From: Whalleya microplaca | Taxonomy: Eukaryota; Ascomycota; Sordariomycetes; Xylariales; Xylariaceae | Length of the DNA: 64,000 nt | NCBI GenBank assembly: GCA_022497155.1 | Contig: MU385780.1 | Coordinates: forward strand, 62,001 to 126,000 | Direction of reading: 5' to 3' | Part shown: positions 48,166 to 58,715 of the stretch, one piece after another | Position numbering within the stretch: position 1 is the stretch's first letter | How the letters are laid out: the number at the start of each line of letters is the position of its first letter | Translations under genes and position numbers: made by a program | The notes under the pieces: generated by a model | The model's input: only the letters and a program-made list of their open reading frames with translations | Told to the model about the DNA's origin: nothing | Databases searched by the model: none

Positions 48166-49995
48166 TTACTCGGCATCTGTGGCCCTCTCTCCCTGCTGGG
48201 CAGCCAACAGCTGACTCTGCAACCCTTTCTTGCCGACCTGCATGGCCCTCTCGAGCTCCCGCTCCTCCTCACGCAAGGCCGCCCTGCCATATTCCATCTG
48301 CCGCTTCTGCCTGCGCTTCTCCTCCGCGACCACGCGTTCCCGTTCATCAAGCGCCTTCTCCCTCTTCCGCCGCTCCTCGCGCGCCTTGCGCCCGGCCTCG
48401 TCCTCTTCCTCCGCCGCTGGATCCTCCGGCGGTGGCCCCAGACTCTGGATGTACGCCTCGATCAGCGGATCACGGATCGTGGGGTCCAGGCTGATGAAGC
48501 GCACGTCCGCGAGCACCGGGCCAGGCAGGTTCTCGAGGAGGGTCTTGTTGTTGAGGGCGCGCGGGGGCACGCTCTTGAGCAGCGCGGTCAGGTCCTTCTT
48601 CAGCGTGTCCGGTGGTAGCTTGAGCCGGTTGATGTACTCGCGGTACCACTTCTCGCGGTCGCGGTCGTTGAGCGCCGTGTCGCGCATCGCCGGCTCCCGC
48701 TTGTACTTGCGCCGGAACTCGGGCCAGTAGAGCTTCGGCGTCGCTTTCTGTTGCAGGAAGGCCAGGTACGGGATCCGCGGGTCTCTTTGCTCCTCCTTGG
48801 CCCGCTGTTCTTTGAGGAGGCGGATTCCCTCCCGACTCCACTCCTCCCATACGTCTTTGCGCGCTTTCATCGTGTGCAGGACCGTGTACCGCGCGTCGTC
48901 CACGATGCGCCCCTCCTCGATCAGCTTCTCCCAGGGGGAGTACGGGTTGATGTTGTAGTCGTTCAGAAGATCTTTGAAAAGCTCGCGCGCGTCGCTTTCG
49001 GATAGGGGTTCGCCCTCGGCGCCTTCGGGCCAGGCTTCGGGGTTGCCGTCGTCGTATTCGCCAGGATCCAGTCCGTACTCCTCGCCCATGGCCTGTAATT
49101 GGAAAGCGATGTCTTCCTCGTTGAACTCGACGGGCATGTCTTCGGCAGGCTCCTCGGTGCGCTGGCGCTTCGAGGGATGTTCGTCGCTATCCGCGTCGCC
49201 TTCAGCACCTTCGCCGTCTTCACCCTCATCATCTGTGACCTCGACCTCTTCATAGTCGGACCCGAGCTCTTCCTGCGGCTCCTCAGCTACCTCCTCCTGC
49301 TCCCCCTCCCCTTCCACTCTAGCAGAACCTTCCTTTCGAGCTTGGGTTTGGGGGCCCGGCGTCGCAGATGCGCTCGCGGAGTCCCTCGCAGCATCGCCGT
49401 CGTCTTGGAGGCTCGTGTTGTTGGCCTTCTCCTTGATCCCCCGGATGTCCAGCTCCAGCACCCCCTTCATCACCTTCTCGGGTATGCGCCAGTAACTCGC
49501 GTTCTTGACCGGGTTGTAGGCGAAGCGCCGGCCGTACTTGGTGTACACCAGCACCCACGGCTCGCAGCCCGGAATGGCGACCTTGGACTTGGGCCTGTCG
49601 ACGGGCTGGGGGCGCGGCCGATCAGGTCCCCGATGGCCTCCACCCCGACCCTGTCCGTGCCCATGTCCTTGTCTGTGTTCATGTTGTGCTTGACGCTGGC
49701 GCGCCGGATCGTACTGGGCGAGGAATGCGTTGGCGGCGGCGGGATCGGAGAGGTTGGGCACGGAGGAGTATTGGAAGAAATTGACGTGCGGGTCTTGGGC
49801 CTGGGCCTGGGGTATGGGAACGGTGGGTGCTGGTGAAGGTGATGTTCCGGCTTCTGGGGCTGGACGCTTGTATGTTGACTCCTTGGTGGCGGCGTTGTAA
49901 TAGTAGATGTGTCCCGTGGGCGCTTTGTGTTCTGTCCATCCGGGCGGGAGAGGCGGTGGGAGGTTCGCGGAGGGTTTGTACGTGGATTTCAACAT
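48166..49995 (-). CDS. WW and FF domain splicing protein (Urn1/TCERG1-like)
   Basis: Minus strand, 609 residues from the ATG at 49995. The frame is open 41 codons further upstream, but that part is unlike the family and MLKSTYKPSANLPPPLPPGW fits better. WW domain: PPGWTEHKAPTGHIYYYNAA (W20) ending in STYKRP, where Tyr replaces the second Trp. A second WW-like piece is WVLVYTKYGRRFAYNP with NASYWRIPEK. After an acidic linker come FF domains: ARELFKDLLNDYNINPYSPW with WEEWSRE, and YLAFLQQKATPKLYWPEF. The C-terminus is a long Arg/Glu-rich coiled coil. Such proteins bind Pro-rich ligands and polymerase II CTD or splicing partners; yeast Urn1 associates with the spliceosome. Role inferred from family. 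No intron inside the coding part. Confidence 0.85.
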   Translation of the reverse strand: MLKSTYKPSANLPPPLPPGWTEHKAPTGHIYYYNAATKESTYKRPAPEAGTSPSPAPTVPIPQAQAQDPHVNFFQYSSVPNLSDPAAANAFLAQYDPARQRQAQHEHRQGHGHGQGRGGGHRGPDRPRPQPVDRPKSKVAIPGCEPWVLVYTKYGRRFAYNPVKNASYWRIPEKVMKGVLELDIRGIKEKANNTSLQDDGDAARDSASASATPGPQTQARKEGSARVEGEGEQEEVAEEPQEELGSDYEEVEVTDDEGEDGEGAEGDADSDEHPSKRQRTEEPAEDMPVEFNEEDIAFQLQAMGEEYGLDPGEYDDGNPEAWPEGAEGEPLSESDARELFKDLLNDYNINPYSPWEKLIEEGRIVDDARYTVLHTMKARKDVWEEWSREGIRLLKEQRAKEEQRDPRIPYLAFLQQKATPKLYWPEFRRKYKREPAMRDTALNDRDREKWYREYINRLKLPPDTLKKDLTALLKSVPPRALNNKTLLENLPGPVLADVRFISLDPTIRDPLIEAYIQSLGPPPEDPAAEEEDEAGRKAREERRKREKALDERERVVAEEKRRQKRQMEYGRAALREEERELERAMQVGKKGLQSQLLAAQQGERATDAE

Positions 49996-50546
49996 CGCGT
50001 CTAGACACGACAGCAGAGACTTGAGAGTGTGTGGCAGCGTTGGCGAGACCGAGTCGGCGCTTATTGCAGAAATGGAAGTTGATATTTTGAGCTTCCAGCG
50101 CTCGCAGGTGCCAGCCAATTAAGGATTGATATCCGTACCTAGGTGCAAGTAACTTTGTACATGCATCGGAGCTTACAATCGCCGACGTGACACCAAAAGT
50201 ACATCTGTACATACATTATGTAAGCATATGCAGGGGTTTGCCGTCTCGGGTTATTAAATTGGTTAAGGTTCTAGCGTCATCGAGTTTAGCACGCGACCTC
50301 GAAATAATGCAACCCATCAGCACCCGTGGACCCTTGCAGCCTTGACACCTTGACACCTTGACACCTTTTCAACCTAACCTGGCCTGCCTCCTAGTACGGA
50401 TGGATGCGGTAACCTCTACATAAGTCGTCCTAACCAACTAATTGCCTTGGTTATCGCTCGAAATATCACCTTGATACCTATATCATTACCCCTGAGAGAT
50501 GCTGTGGAGTGCCTTCAAGAATATACGCAGACGGTGACTTGTTGCA
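49996..50546. other. Shared promoter region of a divergent pair
   Basis: About 550 bases between the starts of the WW/FF gene (minus) and the lipid phosphatase gene (plus). A CTTGACAC unit is repeated three times at 50341-50364. Confidence 0.45.
50341..50367. repeat. CTTGACAC tandem repeat
   Basis: Three perfect 8-bp copies plus a partial unit in the promoter between two divergent genes. Confidence 0.65.
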
Positions 50547-51603
50547 ATGACGCCGCGAACCGACTCGATCCAACAGCAGGGAGGCATCAGGGGAGCTATC
50601 ACGAGGTTCTGGACGGTATGGCTTGGATGGTCATTTCTCTTTCGTCCCAATTCTATTCTCCTGTTTCAGACGAACTCATTATTTCTTCTGTTCTAATAGG
50701 GCAGACGGACTGTCACGGACATAAGCTGATTCTTTCCTACCACATCAACAGCATTCCTATGCGCCTGACTACTTAGGCTTCGCTGGCCTGCTTACAGCCT
50801 ACATCCTGATCCAATTCTTCGTCGAACCCTTCCACCGCATGTTCTACATCAACAACCTCAACATTGCCTTCCCCCACGCCATACACGAGCGCGTGCCCGT
50901 CTGGCTGAACTTCGTCTACGCCCTGTTCATCCCGCTCGCCGTCCTGCTGCTGTACAACGGCCTGACCCGGGCCTCGTTCCACAAGCACCACAACACCATC
51001 CTGGGCCTGGCCGTCGCCCTCATCCTCAGCTCGTTCCTGACAGACATCGTCAAGAACACCGTCGGCCGCCCCCGGCCCGACCTGATCGCGCGCTGCAAGC
51101 CCGTCACCAGCACCAAGCCCAATGTCCTGCTGACCATCGACGTCTGCACCGAGACCGACCACCACACGCTCCACGACGGCTGGCGCTCCTTCCCCTCGGG
51201 CCACTCCAGCTTCTCCTTCAGCGGCCTCGGCTACCTGGCCCTCTTCCTGGCCGGCCAGCTACGCATCTTCCGCGATAGGAAGGACCTGGGGCGCTCGCTG
51301 ATCTGCCTGGCGCCGCTGGTCGGGGCCGCCATGATCGCCATCAGCCGCTGCCAGGACTACCGGCATGACGTGTACGACGTCAGCGTGGGGTCGGTGCTCG
51401 GGTTCAGCGTCGGCCTCTTCACCTACCGCCGGTACTGGCCGCGGCTGAGCAGCCGGGAGTGCCACGAGCCGTACCCGCCGCCCGGCGCGGAGATGGAGGA
51501 CGGGGAAGGGTGGTCCAGGGTCCGGGATGAGGAAGAGGGCAGCCCGATCATCGGACGGCACGTTGGGTATGAGATGCCGAGCTTGACGAGAACTCATCAC
51601 TGA
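50547..51603 (+). CDS. PAP2-family lipid phosphatase (DPP1/LPP1-like)
   Basis: Exons 50547-50615 and 50752-51603; 306 residues. Intron 1 joins ITRFWT to HSYAPDYLGFAGLL, the usual family N-terminus. A membrane enzyme that dephosphorylates diacylglycerol pyrophosphate, phosphatidate or related lipids. All three catalytic signatures are present: KNTVGRPRPD (KxxxxxxRP), PSGHSSFSF and SRCQDYRHDVYDV with the nucleophilic His. Helices include LNFVYALFIPLAVLLLYNG, ILGLAVALILSSFLT, LGYLALFLAGQL and LICLAPLVGAAMIAI. Expected location is vacuole, Golgi or ER membrane. The tail is acidic and short. Confidence 0.93.
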
Positions 51604-53114
51604 CGTTGTTTTCTGCTAGATGATGAAACCGCACCCCACGTAAATATCAATTGTGACCTGTAAAAGACTTGGCGTGTATACACAGTATTTGTATTGGATG
51701 TGAGGCAAATAAGGGGGGGGTACATAAACTATTCGCTTTTTGAAGACTGTGCCATCTTGGATTACCGGGTGTTAGGTAGGGGAGATATACATTAGGTTAC
51801 CTTAGGTATTCATTCGTACTTCCTGAAGTGTGTGGCAGCGAGGTCAGTAGCCAGGCTTGAGGCGTGTATATATGGATTCTCAATTTATTAGTTTTTCCAA
51901 TTGGGAAGCAATACATGTATGTATGTCTCTCGCTCCATGAAACGAAGATGGATGGCTATGACTTCCAAGCACATGCGCATGGTTAAGAATATAAGTTTGA
52001 TACATGCATGTGTAGATATGATAATAAAATGTATACTTACCGTAATTACCTAAGGTATTAAGGTACCTACGTACTCGGCCTATTTATAACCCTGCATCAA
52101 GATATGCAGTACACGCGCAGTACATATCTAGATAACTGTCAATTACGGACATCGCGTCCCCCACGCGTAAAAACTCAACTCCGCGTGGCGTCTTCTCAGA
52201 CATGTTCTTATGCAAGTTGCCGGGTTTGCCTCAACTTTACTTTTTCCAGTACAGGGATCAATGACGCGTTGATGCACGGGCTGTCGCGAGTTCACATGGA
52301 GTTCACGCGTCCACATGTGATGTGTATGGAGGATCGTGAACATTTGAATGGGTTCCCGTTTGGTCCACGCTAGGCAGCACCAGCCAATGATGTGCATCTG
52401 CAACCCACGCTAGCCAGGAACTAGCCCACTAAGAGGTTGCAGGTCCCTGGCAGCTGCCTGGGTCTCTCATTACCTCTGGGTACATACCTTCTTCTTATAT
52501 ACATACTTTAGGCAAGAACTCCCAGCCTCCCCTTTCTTTGCAAGACTCGGTCACCGGGGATGCACCTGCACAATTGGTTCTCTGCTTCGAGATAAAATCT
52601 GTTACTGCCGACCCCTGTCTATACCCTGTTCCTACCTCTTTTCATACCTTTTCACCCATCACTCCCGAGGTCCTTTAACAACCCTTATTTTTCACCTTGG
52701 TTCCTTGGAGTCAACGACATCTCTCTCAAGGTCGTGCCGCACACACTGCTCGCATCACCCATTGGTCTGGTCCCTTCCAACTTGCCTCCAGACTCATCTT
52801 CGATCTCGTCCTTTATTTCCTTCACTCTTCTATCATACACTCGAATATACACTCACCTTTACTCGCATTGTTCCTCTCTGGTACAGAACACAGAACATAC
52901 ACTTCTACTTGTTGTGATCCGAGGGCTTTCTTGTCCTGTTGTACTACATACTATCTGATATCTGAACAAAATCCTGTCACATACACTCCACAACTCCAAC
53001 TCCTACTCCCACAATACCACTCTGCGGCTCTGCCGTGCCGTTGTGTAAGCTGGTTCGCAGACTCCCAAACGCCTTCCTTCATACATTCCAGTCTTCTATA
53101 TATATCAAGGCAGG
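51604..53114. other. Intergenic region with long pyrimidine-rich leader
   Basis: 1.5 kb without a gene. A run of nine G lies at about 51712-51720. From about 52480 to the ATG at 53115 the plus strand is strongly C/T-rich with few ATGs, consistent with the promoter and a long 5' UTR of the dynamin-like gene. Confidence 0.5.
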
Positions 53115-56100
53115 ATGGTTCGTGGTATGAAGAGGGTGAAACGTGAGATCCCTGAAAATGATACCGAGTCGCCTGCGCCGAGTGCCATGTCTACTATACT
53201 AAGAGCACCATCACCAATGGCGGCGCCTTCCTCTTCGCCATCGCGCAAGCGCAAGTCGCCTCACTATGACATGAACGACACACGTTCCATGGCCCGTTCT
53301 ATAGCCCCATCGTTTGAACGTTCTTATGCTCGTAAGTATCATCTGTCTCTTATCCACCGTCTACGTCATCGTTATCACCATCATGTATCATCCATCGCCT
53401 GTCCCTTACCCTTCATCATTTGTATGCCTCATATGACTGACTGTATCCACAGCCAGTGCCGAAACTTTCCAACGACGGGAAAGGGAGGATGATCAGGAGC
53501 CCATTCTACTGGAAATGAGGCACCGAGATTTCGCTCAGCGCGCCGTTCAGCGGAGCTCGCCGTCTTCCCAGAATGCGGAGAGTTTCGTACACCAAAGCTT
53601 CGCACACCCAACATTCACTGATATAGGTATGAAGCTGAAGATGTGCAATGATACGCTCGGTGATCTGCAGCAGCTGGGTGTCTCGCACGTCGCTGCTCTC
53701 CCAGAACTAGTCCTCGTTGGGGACCAGTCGGCAGGGAAGTCCAGCTTGATGTCCGGTTTAGCTCGGGTCAACCTCCCGCGCAGTGCCGGCGTATGTACAA
53801 GATGCCCACTACACATTCGTCTGATTAATAGTAATATGTGAGTAGTACCTGCAGTTGCCTCACTTGCCCTCCCTCTTCTGCTTTCTAGTCAATAATCTCT
53901 TGTTGCTGTATATTTGGAAAGAGCTAACAACGGAAGCTGCAGCGACCGCTGGTCTTGCACTGTCTCGCTCCAACAGGATTACGATTTCCACCCTCCCGCA
54001 AATGGGAAGCCGAAGAAATCAGATGTGACCAATGCCAACCCCTTCCCCCCTTGGGTGAAGAAGTCTCATCGAGACACCAAACCATTCAAGACCATCTTTG
54101 ATCCTTCCGAGATTGAGGAGGTTCTCCGTTGGGCGCAGGTAGCTATCCTGAACCACAACCGCAGCTATGAATTGTTCATTCCTGGTGAAGGCGCTGTCGC
54201 CAAAGAGACAGAACTTGACTGTAAGTATGCGTCCCGCTCCATTGGTAGATTCTGGTACTTGTAGAAGATGAGAACTGCTTCCAGGGCCAACATGCTCAAT
54301 TGCGCATCGGGTTTTCTCAACCCAGGACGAGCACGTGCTAACCTAACCTTGCAGTGGCTGCGCGGGAGACGGACTCGCAGTTCAGTCCGAACATTGTGGC
54401 CCTCGAGATTAAGGGGCCCGGTCTCCCCGACCTCAGCTTCTACGACTTGCCCGGTGTTTTTTTGTCTCCCGAAAAGGAGGAGGACGAATACATCGTACGG
54501 GTCGTCAAAAACCTTACTCGCGAGTATATTCGACGAGAGAAGGCAATTATCATGTGGGCACTACCCATGAATGCCGACTCGGAGAATTCAATTTCTCTTG
54601 GTATAATTCGCGAGGCCAAAGCCGTGGATCGCACCATCGGCGTGATGACGAAAGCGGACCAGCTCCCGCCTCAGAACACGTCCGTATGGTTGGCCATGTT
54701 CCGAGGAGAGAAGCAATCAGTTGGACACAGCTTCTTTGCCACGTCGAGGCCGCCTGAGTGAGTACCACCCGGGATCATATCTCATCCCTTCTATTTGGAT
54801 TTATGAGCAAGAATCCCCTGTCCCCGTCCCCCTCCCCGCAACGATTGTTATGTGTATGTGGGAGTCATGGGCTTCCGAAGCATTCCCTCGACTCCCCGAT
54901 TATCTGGTCGACTATCCAGGAAGAAAAGTACTAACTCCGAATGCTGCAGTCAACCTCTCGACGACGCCGCTAAGTGGGAAGAGTCGTTCTTCAATCAGGC
55001 GACTGGAAATTGGCCGGATGAATTTAAAGAGTTCAGAGACCGGTGCGGTATTGAAGTTCTCCTGCAGTACTTATCTGGCCAACTTGGACACGCTCTCGCG
55101 AAAAGTCTTCCCTCCATCAAGATATTGGTCGACCAGTGAGTAGTCCTTGAACTTATCTACCATTTTCTATTTTCTGGGTGCACGAATTCCCTATTGTATA
55201 TGCACGGGAGTTGAACGTAAAGCTGGCCTTCGAACTTCGGATAGCTCCCCAAACTGTCTAGATGGACAATATGCTGACTCGGATGTTATAGTCGTCTGCA
55301 GGAAATTGAACGAGACCTCGAGAACCTGCCTGAACTTCCGCCCAATGTTGAACACGAGGTCAAAAAGAGTCTTTATCAATTTCTGGCGAGAATGAAGACT
55401 GCCATTCGAGACACGGATTTCTCTGCCCAGTGGAACACTCTGAATGACCACTTTCAAAGTTGCATTTTTAAGATCAAGCCAACTTGTCAGGTCAAGGAGC
55501 CAGAGACACAGACCATTGATCTGTCTGATGATACCGAGGCGTCGGCGATTACGCCGTCAAGACCACGACCGCGGCCTAACGACTCCACCATGCGCGCCAC
55601 ACCCATGTCCACGCCCAGCCGCCGACAACGAGTAGAAAACACGTCTACGCCTGTCAAAACGGAAGATGTCTCAATGGTACGCGCTTCGTCGTTTGCTGCC
55701 ACACCCAAGTCGAGTTTACAACCCGAGAGCCCATTTACAAGATTCTCACATCTCGGACGTCTGGCTATGAATATCACGGATATTCGCGACGAAATCCAAC
55801 ACAAGAAACGTCCCGGAATGCCACGCGACCTTGTTCCGGATGGGGTCCGAGAGACTATGTGTCTGAACGCCGTCAAGAAGTGGGAGAAGCCACTAGAGAC
55901 GTATATCGCCAAGACCGCAGAGCTTGTGGAGAAGGTTGCGATCCAGGCCCTCGAGGATTCCCTTGGGCTGCTCAGGCGACGTATGATATTCAAAGAATGT
56001 CATAATTACCTGAAGGAGTTCATTGATGGGGCCGTCGTCCGGCAAAGCGGGCTTCTTATCGATATGTTCGAGTGCGAAAAATATCAGATGTTTATGTTAA

Positions 56101-56852
56101 ATGAGGATACTTTCAATCGTTATAAGATGGAAGAAATCGAGCATCTGAAGCGCGCACGTGCTATATATCGACTGAAATCCGTGGCTCTTGTTGGATGGGA
56201 ATACCCTATTAAAAAGGCTGAGGACATGTCGGAAGAGGAAAAGACGAACGAGCGAAAGATACTTAACGCGCATCTTCCTAAGCTCGGAAGAGATCCCTAT
56301 GACACTGAGATTGAGGTCGCAGGCTTTGTCAGGGGTTATTACATGGTAAGCAACTGTCGTTTTCGGTTATTTTCCATATAAGGAGTTCCTGCTAAGTTGA
56401 ACCTATCAGATGGCCGCGGCTCGCTTCGTCGAAGGGGCCGCCATGAGCGTGAACGCGAATCTCTTCCGCAATATCAGTGATTCTGCGCTTGATATGTATC
56501 TGGACGATAAGCTCCATTTATTCGGGCAACAGCGTGGTGCGTTGTCTCACTATTCCCCTTCACAGCCCTTGCAAAAACCTCCCAAATATAAATTTCGGTA
56601 TACTTTAAAGCATGCGGACGTGTACTGACCTATCTACTACACATAGATCCATATGTCTATGAACATCTCATGGAGGAAGATGATACGACTGCAAAGCTTC
56701 GCGATCAGCTTCGGCATGAGAAGAACAAACTTGACCAAGCTATGAAGAGCATTGACGAGCTTGAGAGCTCGACTAACTGCGCAGGTTTCGGCAGCCAGCT
56801 CCGGGCGTCGGTTATCGATTCGGGTAGTGTAACAGATGATGCTATCGTGTGA
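53115..56852 (+). CDS. Dynamin-like GTPase with basic N-terminus and SUMO-type motifs
   Basis: Eight exons: 53115-53331, 53453-53837, 53943-54220, 54355-54757, 54950-55135, 55292-56345, 56410-56536, 56647-56852; 951 residues, all introns in phase. GTPase motifs: P-loop GDQSAGKSS at 162-170, DLPG at 324-327, TKAD at 392-395. The middle/stalk region follows, then a disordered insert of about 110 residues (roughly 550-660), then more stalk (RLAMNITDIRDEIQHKKRPG) and a GED-like end (MAAARFVEGAAMSVNANLF, MEEDDTTAKLRDQLRHEKNK). No PH or transmembrane domain is seen, as in Mx-like fungal dynamins. The N-terminus is basic (MKRVKRE, SRKRKSPHYD), so nuclear location is possible. The insert carries IDLSDD (565-570, SUMO-interacting type) and VKTE (611-614, SUMO-acceptor type). 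Membrane remodelling is inferred from family. Confidence 0.88.
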
Positions 56853-58715
56853 TGTGATGACTTGGATCTATTGTCAGGGATGCAAGAGTTTGCTCAAAAT
56901 ATCTCGAGCAGATGAGATATATTGGAGTACGATCTTGCATCTTGGCCGAATCCTTTTGAAGGGATGTCTGTACTTGTATGGCCTTGGATTTTATGGTCTC
57001 AGATGACCAGACGGGCGTTTGGGCAGTGTATCTCAGATTGGCATTGCAGATTCCCGTGGCGATATGGAATCATGATAGGAAAAGGTTCGACAGGCTGGCT
57101 AGTGTGCACTCAGGTTCTTATCCGTTTTCTACTAAAGTACCAAAAATTAGGTGTGGAGATTTAATCTGAGTCTGAACTTGTTTTGCTCTATTTTTCGTCT
57201 ACTGAAGCCATCCATTGTCGTGCTCCGTTGTCATGCCTTGCAACCAAGATTGGCGATACACTGGAACCCTCGTAACATTGGATTTATGATTATCTGCTGA
57301 GCTACAGCAGGTTTGACTTGGTAATAAGACTAACACTGACTCAGTGACACATCCCTTTCTATATATGACACCAATGGATAGCTTTATTCACTACTCTTCG
57401 ATTTGCTTATTATGGGAAAAGCTTGGCTTTATGTGGCCGTCCTGATAGTGTATTTTTTTTCACGCAAACACATTCTGGATGTCTACCTGTGTGATATACA
57501 TCATCTTGCATATTTGCTCAGGCCTGTAATAACAACACTTGGCCCCTTATTCTTATAAGTAGCATATTACAATGACATTACAATAGACTTGTAGGAACTG
57601 CGACTTTGATATTTAGAGAGATGCAAAACATGATCGATTGGCTGGGTTTCACTGGCCAGCCGCCCCCCAGCCAAGCCCCTCTCCCTCCCTGATTGGAGGC
57701 CTTTTGTTGCATCCCGACTTTTACCATTTCAACCGGACCGGCCCTTTTCGGTGACATCGCTCCACCATTCGGGCAAGACGCGGTGCGTCGAAATGGAAGA
57801 CCTGTCGCCGAAGGCTAGAATCGTTTCCTCGTGGACGTCTAGACGGGTTGCGCGGTCCCCCAAACCTGGTTCGCTTGCGTCTGATTCGAGGATCGTCTGT
57901 CCAGCTGCCGAGCAGACGACCAACGAGACGTCAAGCAAAGCGATAATTTATGCCGTCTCTTCCTTTTGGGTGTACTACTGCGTACGCATAACCTGGGGAA
58001 GTGGGTCCTGATGCGTCGAGTCGAATGGACTGAAAGTTGCGGTGGTTGGTTGGATTCGGGATTCGGGAGTCATTGTTCCAAATCTCTATTCTTGATGGTG
58101 TGGTGAGATGGGAAAGGGTTGAAAAGGAGGCATGGCAAGGGTCTCAACTTAGCAAGGAAACGTATCTCCAGTAAAGTTTCGCATGTTTTCACAATAGTTA
58201 GTCACTTCATCAGTAAAAGAGTCAAACACAGTAGAGTAATAACCTCCCCACGATACAGAATCATGTTGTGAGCCGCGGGGCTGACGGACCGGGGCGGTGG
58301 AGACGAATGCAGTTCTCGGCCGCGTCTGCAGGGACCCGGAAGCGTTAATTCGGAGTCCAGGATGCAGTCTCTGGTTTCTGTTTCCGGACGTGAGGAGAAA
58401 TCCCTGACGAAATCATAACTTGACCCGTTGCTATGATAGGTTGTTCGCCAGCTGTACGCCAGGATTCTCGATATTATCCCCGCACCATCAGAGACGCATG
58501 GGCTGCAGCAGGGTCTCAAGCGTGTTTGGAGAAGGTAACGACGATGGGTGTATGTGCGGACGACTATAGATAGATAGCAAGACGTACTGGCACTTAAGTA
58601 GTAGCATCATCTTGGTGCCTGGGATGAATCCTTCGTGTGATCACCTACTTACAGTACGTCTAATGTTCTAACTCACCCTCACCCTCAACAAATACTTGAG
58701 GGAAGCCAAGTAAAC
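56853..58715. other. Intergenic region, 1.9 kb
   Basis: No supported gene. A GC-rich patch at 57722-57960 has coding-like composition on the minus strand (a 69-codon frame 57729-57938) but no recognisable motif; it could be a relic exon. The rest is AT-rich. Confidence 0.4.

Noticed and set aside
49996..50118. N-terminal extension of the WW/FF protein
   Set aside because: The frame is open for 41 more codons, but the sequence is unlike the family, which begins just before the first WW domain; probably 5' UTR.
50447..50776. 109-codon plus-strand frame over exon 1 of the lipid phosphatase
   Set aside because: A different frame; the spliced model from the ATG at 50547 restores the PAP2 family N-terminus.
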